8,441 bases of DNA from CAYMTN01 sp964393335 (GTDB lineage Bacteria > Chloroflexota > Anaerolineae > Aggregatilineales > Aggregatilineaceae). Made by a program: the position numbers and the translations under genes. Location of the stretch: NCBI GenBank assembly GCA_964393335.1, contig CAYMTN010000230.1:1-8441 (forward strand), read 5' to 3'. Shown piece after piece: positions 5,987 to 8,441 of this stretch (position 1 is its first letter; the number at the start of each line of letters is the position of its first letter). The notes under the pieces were generated by a model. The model had not been told where the DNA came from. It saw only the letters and a program-made list of their open reading frames with translations, and did not search any database.

Positions 5987-6665
5987 CTAGTGCGGACTCC
6001 CTGATTTCCAGTTCCAGGTCAAACAAGCGCGCCGCTGTGCCCATCGTCCCCAGCAGGAGATAGGCTACTCCCCGGTAATAGTCTGTATCGGCATGTTGGA
6101 TAACCGCCTGTGCAAACGCCGGCGCCCAACGCAACAGGTGATTGCGCAGGAAATCGCGCTGCGTGTTCAAATGATCAGCCAGCGCTGCGTGGTCTGCTTG
6201 CTCGATTGCCACCAATCCCTGGCCGCACAGGTGGGCCATGAACGCCAGTTCCAGGCCGATATGATCCTCAGGCTCTCGACGTTGGCGAGCGGTTTGAAGC
6301 CCAAACCGCCGGTATAACTGCCGCACGGCGATGGTCTGCTCGTCAAACAGAATGTGGTCCTTACCCAAATACACCGATTCCCATGGATACGCTTTCAGCC
6401 GGTCAGGTCCGACAAACAATCGGCGGTAATCCCATTTGAGGCCGGCGAGTTCGCCTTCTTCCCATCCTTTGCCAAAATCACACAGCAGATCCAGACCGGT
6501 TCGCGAAAAATGTGTGGTGGGGTCCAGGGGCCAGTCAGCAAACAAGTTTTCATCAAACAACGAACCTATAAACGTGCTTTCCGGTTCTTCATAAAATGCC
6601 TTGGCCAAAAAACCATAGGCAAGTTGGCAAGCGATCAGTATAGTCTGCCGGTTGTCGGTATTCAT
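5958..6665 (-). CDS. TorD/DmsD-family molybdoenzyme maturation chaperone
   Basis: 235 residues from the chosen ATG. The TorD/DmsD family are all-helical cytoplasmic proteins that bind the twin-arginine signal peptide of the catalytic subunit and hold it until the Mo cofactor is inserted. Diagnostic parts are WDYRRLFVGP (about residues 78-87, the family Y-x-x-LF-x-GP motif), KAYPWESVYL (91-100) and EDHIGLELAFMAHL (133-146, the D-H-I-x-x-E-L-x-F motif). The reading frame stays open upstream to a Met at 6716, but that Met lies in the intergenic hairpin and has no ribosome site; the ATG at 6665 has GAAAGG 7-8 bases upstream. Its 3' end overlaps the polyferredoxin start by 29 bases. The order DmsA-B-C-chaperone is the usual one. 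Confidence 0.9.
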   Translation of the reverse strand: MNTDNRQTILIACQLAYGFLAKAFYEEPESTFIGSLFDENLFADWPLDPTTHFSRTGLDLLCDFGKGWEEGELAGLKWDYRRLFVGPDRLKAYPWESVYLGKDHILFDEQTIAVRQLYRRFGLQTARQRREPEDHIGLELAFMAHLCGQGLVAIEQADHAALADHLNTQRDFLRNHLLRWAPAFAQAVIQHADTDYYRGVAYLLLGTMGTAARLFDLELEIRESALDAAQIRPVG

Positions 6666-6697
6666 GTTCGCCCTTTCTCGAAGCCAGATAGTGCAAA

Positions 6698-6724
6698 CCT
6701 GGGAGATGCGCCGCATCTCCCAGG
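6698..6724 (-). terminator. Strong intergenic hairpin between dmsC and the chaperone gene
   Basis: A perfect inverted repeat, CCTGGGAGATGCG on one arm and its exact complement on the other, around a single central base; it folds as about 12 base pairs with a three-base loop. It lies in the 82-base gap after the dmsC stop and before the chaperone ATG. On the minus strand it is followed only by TTTGCAC, not a long U-tract, so it may be a partial terminator, an RNA-processing site or a 3'-end stabiliser for dmsABC mRNA. Its likely effect is to lower chaperone and polyferredoxin expression relative to the enzyme subunits. Confidence 0.6.
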
Positions 6725-6747
6725 CTGCTTATCGCAAGCGCCAGACG

Positions 6748-7668
6748 TTATAGGCCGATGCGGACTTCCGTCGCATAGAACAAGTAACGCCCCAAGACTT
6801 CTGCGATCAGCACCATCGCGAACGCCGAATAAGCCAGATAGCCCATGATCCGCTCACGTCCAGGGTTGATCGTATTCCGGTAGATGAATGCACCCAGAAT
6901 CGCCGCCCCCAGGAACACCAGTCCCAGGCGGAAGGCAAACACGATACCGTATCTGCCAATGAGCAGATTCAGGCTCTCAGACGCCGCCGCATCGCCAGCC
7001 GAGAGATGGGCGACGTAGAGCGGAATCACGACCAGGTGGACACCGACCAGAACAATCGACGCCATCGAAATCCAGCGCAGCGCTCCGCGCAGCAGATCAC
7101 GTTGGACGTCGCTCCCTTCAGGCCAACGGCGGCGCATATAGCTGTAGTTGGCAACAAATGCCGCCCCCATCGCCAGGGCCCCTAACAGACAGGCCGTTGT
7201 ATAGAAGGTGATCGGCGTAGCAATCGTGTTCCATGACGGATGCGTGCGCAGCATGTAGAGCCGCGACATGACAAAAACCAAGCCCACGCCGACTATCGCC
7301 GCCAGCAGGGCAACAGCGTTTCGTTGTGAGGGTGTCCCGATTTTCCGCCATTGCATAATGGCGAATACCCCACCAACGACGATGAACGCTGAGTCGAAGA
7401 CCACTTCGCGGCTTAACCATGATCCGCTGAAATGGGCGGGGGCATGATACGCATTGAAGGGACTGCCGAGGTGTAGGAACGCTGAAACCAAACCCAACAC
7501 CAGCACCGGGCCGATTGCCAACAAGGCCCGATCACTGAGCCGGTCCGCCTCCTGGAGTCCGGCTTTGCGCCTGGCAAAAAAGTGCACGATGCCGAGGACG
7601 AGAAACGAGCCCACCGACATTTGAGTCAGGATCGTAAATATGATCAAGGCCCAATCACGCGTGTTCAT
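6748..7668 (-). CDS. dmsC: DmsC-type membrane anchor subunit (quinol oxidation)
   Basis: 306 residues, almost entirely hydrophobic, with about eight transmembrane helices. It anchors the reductase to the membrane and oxidises menaquinol. Family landmarks are the segment HLGSPFNAYHAP followed by GSWLSREV (the conserved HLG-P and SWLSRE motif of DmsC, about residues 67-88), RLYMLRTHPSWNT near residue 136, and GRYLFYA near the C-terminus. This is the DmsC family (PF04976 type), not the NrfD/PsrC family. It starts 5 bases after the dmsB stop, with GAGGAGG inside the end of dmsB as SD, and stops with TAA. The presence of this anchor argues for a respiratory, energy-conserving reductase rather than a soluble TMAO-reductase-type enzyme. 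Confidence 0.92.
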   Translation of the reverse strand: MNTRDWALIIFTILTQMSVGSFLVLGIVHFFARRKAGLQEADRLSDRALLAIGPVLVLGLVSAFLHLGSPFNAYHAPAHFSGSWLSREVVFDSAFIVVGGVFAIMQWRKIGTPSQRNAVALLAAIVGVGLVFVMSRLYMLRTHPSWNTIATPITFYTTACLLGALAMGAAFVANYSYMRRRWPEGSDVQRDLLRGALRWISMASIVLVGVHLVVIPLYVAHLSAGDAAASESLNLLIGRYGIVFAFRLGLVFLGAAILGAFIYRNTINPGRERIMGYLAYSAFAMVLIAEVLGRYLFYATEVRIGL

Positions 7669-7673
7669 AGCAA

Positions 7674-8297
7674 CTATACCTCCTCAGGATTGGCTAGCTG
7701 TCCGGTTCCCGTTTTGGTTTGTTCCGCTTTGGGACTCGGCGTCAGGACCAGTGACGGTTCGGTCAGGCTAGCCGGTGGTAGCGGAGCGATCTCGTTTTCC
7801 GACCCGTACTTGGTGCGCAACTCGCTCAGCTCGCCGAAGTTCAATGCACGCGAGGGGCAGGCGGCAACGCACGCGGGCGGCTGCCCGGCGTCGATGTAGT
7901 CGGAGCAGAACGTGCACTTGGTCATTTTGCCTGTATCTTCATCGAAGTCGGGTGCAGCATAAGGGCACGCCCACGCACAGTAGCGACAGCCGATGCACTT
8001 GCTATCATCGATCAACACAATGCCATCGTCCCGCTTGTAGATCGCATTCGCCGGGCAGACTTCCTGGCAAATTGGGCGTTCGCAGTGATTGCACGCCACA
8101 GACACGTAATAAGCGAACACGTTCTGGGAATATGAGCCATCATCATGTTCGATCCATGTGCCGCCTGCGTATTCTGCCACACGCCGCCATTTCATCCCGT
8201 GAAGCAGGTTCCATTTATCCTGGCACGCTACCTGGCACGCTTTGCAACCTGTGCAGAGGTTTAGGTCCACATAGAAAGCCAATTGTTTTTTAGCCAT
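7674..8297 (-). CDS. dmsB: DmsB-type four-cluster 4Fe-4S electron-transfer subunit
   Basis: 207 residues. It carries electrons from the DmsC anchor to the catalytic subunit. Sixteen cysteines form four ferredoxin-type sets: C15/C18/C21/C25 (CTGCKACQVAC), C69/C72/C77/C81 (CNHCERPICQEVCP), C101/C104/C107/C111 (CIGCRYCAWACPY) and C128/C131/C143/C147 (CTFC...CVAACP). All ligands are cysteine, so four 4Fe-4S clusters are expected rather than the 3Fe variant seen in some relatives. Length agrees with E. coli DmsB. The tail after about residue 165 is proline-rich, low-complexity and probably flexible. There is no signal peptide; the family is co-exported with subunit A. The ATG is preceded by GGGAGGA at good spacing. 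The SD of the next gene (GAGGAGG) is built from the last codons of this one, so the two are translated together. Confidence 0.93.
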   Translation of the reverse strand: MAKKQLAFYVDLNLCTGCKACQVACQDKWNLLHGMKWRRVAEYAGGTWIEHDDGSYSQNVFAYYVSVACNHCERPICQEVCPANAIYKRDDGIVLIDDSKCIGCRYCAWACPYAAPDFDEDTGKMTKCTFCSDYIDAGQPPACVAACPSRALNFGELSELRTKYGSENEIAPLPPASLTEPSLVLTPSPKAEQTKTGTGQLANPEEV

Positions 8298-8310
8298 GAG
8301 TCATCCTCCC

Positions 8311-8441
8311 TTACGCCTTCTTTACCTCTACCAGATTGGTGTGTTGGGGGTTGCCCTTCGCCAGGGGAGAAGGCCGCCAGGTGGTTAGCGTGTTCACGCA
8401 GCCTCCTTCATCGACTCCCTTGTTATTCAGGTTGTACCATG
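8311..8441 (-). CDS. DMSO reductase-type molybdopterin oxidoreductase catalytic subunit, C-terminal end (partial)
   Basis: The last 42 residues and TAA stop of a gene that begins beyond the right edge. The visible tail contains GGCVNTLT, then RPSPLAKGNPQHTNLVEV, the very characteristic C-terminus of DmsA/BisC/TorA-like bis-molybdopterin oxidoreductases, where it lines the cofactor-binding dihydropterin site of domain IV. The family reduces S- or N-oxides (DMSO, TMAO) or related oxyanions at a Mo-bisPGD centre; the exact substrate cannot be read from this fragment. The stop lies 13 bases before the DmsB-type gene, and the DmsC-type anchor follows, so this is the A subunit of a membrane-anchored DmsABC complex. 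An exported complex with a twin-arginine signal on this subunit is expected from the family but lies outside the window. Confidence 0.93.
   Translation of the reverse strand, partial: WYNLNNKGVDEGGCVNTLTTWRPSPLAKGNPQHTNLVEVKKA

Noticed and set aside
6666..6716. Chaperone gene starting at the ATG at 6716
   Set aside because: The codons up to 6665 are read from the palindromic hairpin and flank, with no family similarity; GAAAGG before the ATG at 6665 decides the start.
1..8441. tRNA, rRNA, CRISPR array or insertion sequence
   Set aside because: No cloverleaf, rRNA core, regularly spaced repeats, transposase motif or terminal repeats with target duplication were seen.

Overview
The window holds two back-to-back gene clusters, all on the minus strand, so transcription runs from the right edge towards the left. 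The DNA is moderately GC-rich, uses GTG as well as ATG starts, and is densely packed, with ATGA stop/start overlaps and Shine-Dalgarno sites inside the preceding genes. It reads as the chromosome of a bacterium with anaerobic respiratory metabolism. A Chloroflexota-like or similar Gram-positive-type/monoderm lineage is a guess from gene content only; nothing in the window fixes the taxon.

Cluster 1 (8441 down to 4808) is a DMSO-reductase-type molybdoenzyme operon. In order of transcription it has the last 42 codons of a DmsA/BisC-type catalytic subunit, a four-cluster DmsB-type iron-sulfur subunit, a DmsC-type eight-helix quinol-oxidising anchor, a TorD/DmsD-type maturation chaperone, and a 392-residue cysteine-rich polyferredoxin. 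The polyferredoxin has four 4Fe-4S motifs, a middle region resembling the MvhD/FlpD hydrogenase-electron-transfer domain, and a C-terminal zinc-ribbon-like knuckle. A strong hairpin separates dmsC from the chaperone gene.

Between the clusters (about 4807 to 4577) lies a highly foldable leader. It has five consecutive stem-loops (one closed by a GCGA tetraloop), then a six-base-pair hairpin with a T-rich tail, and a possible antiterminator and a short leader ORF overlap that hairpin. This looks like a riboswitch or attenuator controlling cluster 2.

Cluster 2 (4576 down to 462) is an ECF-type (energy-coupling factor) vitamin/metal uptake system with unusual passengers. It has a fused double ATPase, a membrane S component of unrecognised specificity, a small lipoprotein with a molybdopterin-oxidoreductase (sulfite-oxidase-like) fold but no molybdenum-ligating cysteine, an EcfT transmembrane subunit, and an FmdE-family protein with a zinc finger. 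Together with the neighbouring molybdoenzyme operon, this suggests that the transporter takes up something needed for molybdenum/tungsten cofactor supply, with the lipoprotein as an outside capture or sensing component. That is inference. The components are visible; the substrate is not.

The left end (1 to 461) contains no gene I can recognise. It holds two inverted repeats.
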